The notes below the pieces were generated by a model, which worked only from the letters and a program-made list of their open reading frames with translations, was not told the DNA's origin and ran no database searches. Positions 63,169 through 64,000 of a stretch of DNA of 64,000 nucleotides are shown here, in pieces; position 1 is the first letter of the stretch; each line of letters starts with the position of its first letter. Made by a program: the position numbers and the translations under genes. The DNA is from Mesodorylaimus sp. YZB2_4 (Eukaryota; Nematoda; Enoplea; Dorylaimida; Dorylaimidae): the NCBI GenBank assembly GCA_030248295.1, contig JASANH010000871.1, positions 53,196 through 117,195 of the forward strand, given 5' to 3'.

Positions 63169-64000
63169 TTTGGCCTATTTGAGCCTATGTTTAATTTCGG
63201 ATACCAGTCCCGCGGAAAGTCAGGGAATGCGCTTTGGAATTCTGGATTTTCTGTGCAATTTTTTAGCCTTGTGATTCGATATGCACTAATGGCACGAGTG
63301 TTTTATGCAGTGCAGTGTTAGGATATGACTGAGCAATAGTGCTCCTTTGATGATGTTCGTGCATGGGTGTACAGTAGGTATGCTTTTTATACCACTTTTT
63401 AGTAGGTGCATTTGTAAGCTGGTGCAGGTTATTTGGCGAAATGAGGTGTAAAGATCGAGCTAGTTTGGTTTGAAGGTTGAGGGCTCATCAACCGTGATAT
63501 AGTGATGTAATTTTGAGGATGCAAAGAGACTGCTGGTGTCCCCTGTGCGTGTATACAGCATGGGTCGGTCGGCCGTGGGGTTATCGCGAATTATTGCTTG
63601 CGTTTGCGTCAGTCCACGTGGGGGGGGGTATCGTCTGGAGTGTTTAGGTCAGCTCTAGTCATACTTGGGGTGGGTAAAACATGTATGGCAATTACCATAC
63701 ATGTTTTGAGTTGCGACCAGATAAGCCGCCAGTGGGTCCAGCCTTGGGGCAGGTCTGATGATAAAACAGAAGCGTTGTACTCGGATTTTGTGAGGAGGTT
63801 ATCAACAGGCGCGGTAGCTGCCTGTTTAGCCCAGCCATACAGACGCGCAATTTTAGGCGGGCAACTTTGATCGTTCATAACTCGACAGCAAATCAACAAA
63901 AATGCACAAAATTTTGGGGTGAGCTATGTTTGCCATGAACAATGATCGAGCAAAATTTTGTTGGAAATGGCTCAGCCGGTCTCGAGATTCAAAATGCACG
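63169..64000. other. Right-hand end of the window, no gene recognised
   Basis: Nothing with protein similarity was seen on either strand. It contains a G-run at 63621 and a short inverted repeat around aaacatgtatgg / ccatacatgttt (63678-63706). Confidence 0.4.

Overview
This window is nuclear genomic DNA of an invertebrate animal, most probably an ecdysozoan. The genes carry many short GT-AG introns of about 50-80 bases. The gene set is animal-specific: a leucokinin-type neuropeptide receptor, two PAN/ZP apical-matrix proteins of the NompA/NOAH kind, a Caspr/neurexin-IV protein, a ZMIZ/tonalli SP-RING protein and a Gi alpha subunit. I could not fix the phylum. A tardigrade, an early-branching nematode or a chelicerate would all fit. 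No virus, plasmid or prokaryotic segment was seen.

Layout from left to right: the 5' part of SRP54 (minus strand, cut by the window edge); a complete FANCD2 (minus); a PAN/ZP gene whose ZP module is split by a very long Ser/Thr-rich mucin-like exon (plus); a 5 kb gene-poor stretch with a full-length tRNA-derived SINE; a leucokinin-receptor-like GPCR (plus) that converges on a complete DNMT2/TRDMT1 (minus); a 245-base head-to-head interval; a probable 5' exon and long GT-skewed intron leading to a ZMIZ/tonalli gene (plus); a Gi alpha gene (plus); a nested pair of hAT-like elements; a second PAN/ZP gene with four PAN modules, furin site and membrane anchor (plus); a gene-poor stretch with another SINE; a Caspr/Nrx-IV gene (plus); and a small lysine-rich minus-strand ORF.

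The genes are unrelated housekeeping, DNA-repair, signalling and cell-surface genes rather than one pathway. The second theme is mobile DNA in introns and intergenic gaps. Reading the ends directly, I found three short hAT-type elements in introns, two with perfect 8-base target duplications and one with 6 of 8 matching. A further nested pair lies downstream of the Gi gene. At least four copies of a roughly 480-base tRNA-headed SINE are present, two of them with target duplications of about 15 bases.

The most unusual gene is the first PAN/ZP protein. Some 600 residues of Ser/Thr-rich sequence, partly encoded by an expanding hexanucleotide repeat, sit between the ZP-N and ZP-C halves. The protein keeps a tetrabasic furin-like site but has lost a visible membrane anchor. 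All coordinates come from reading splice signals and protein similarity by eye.
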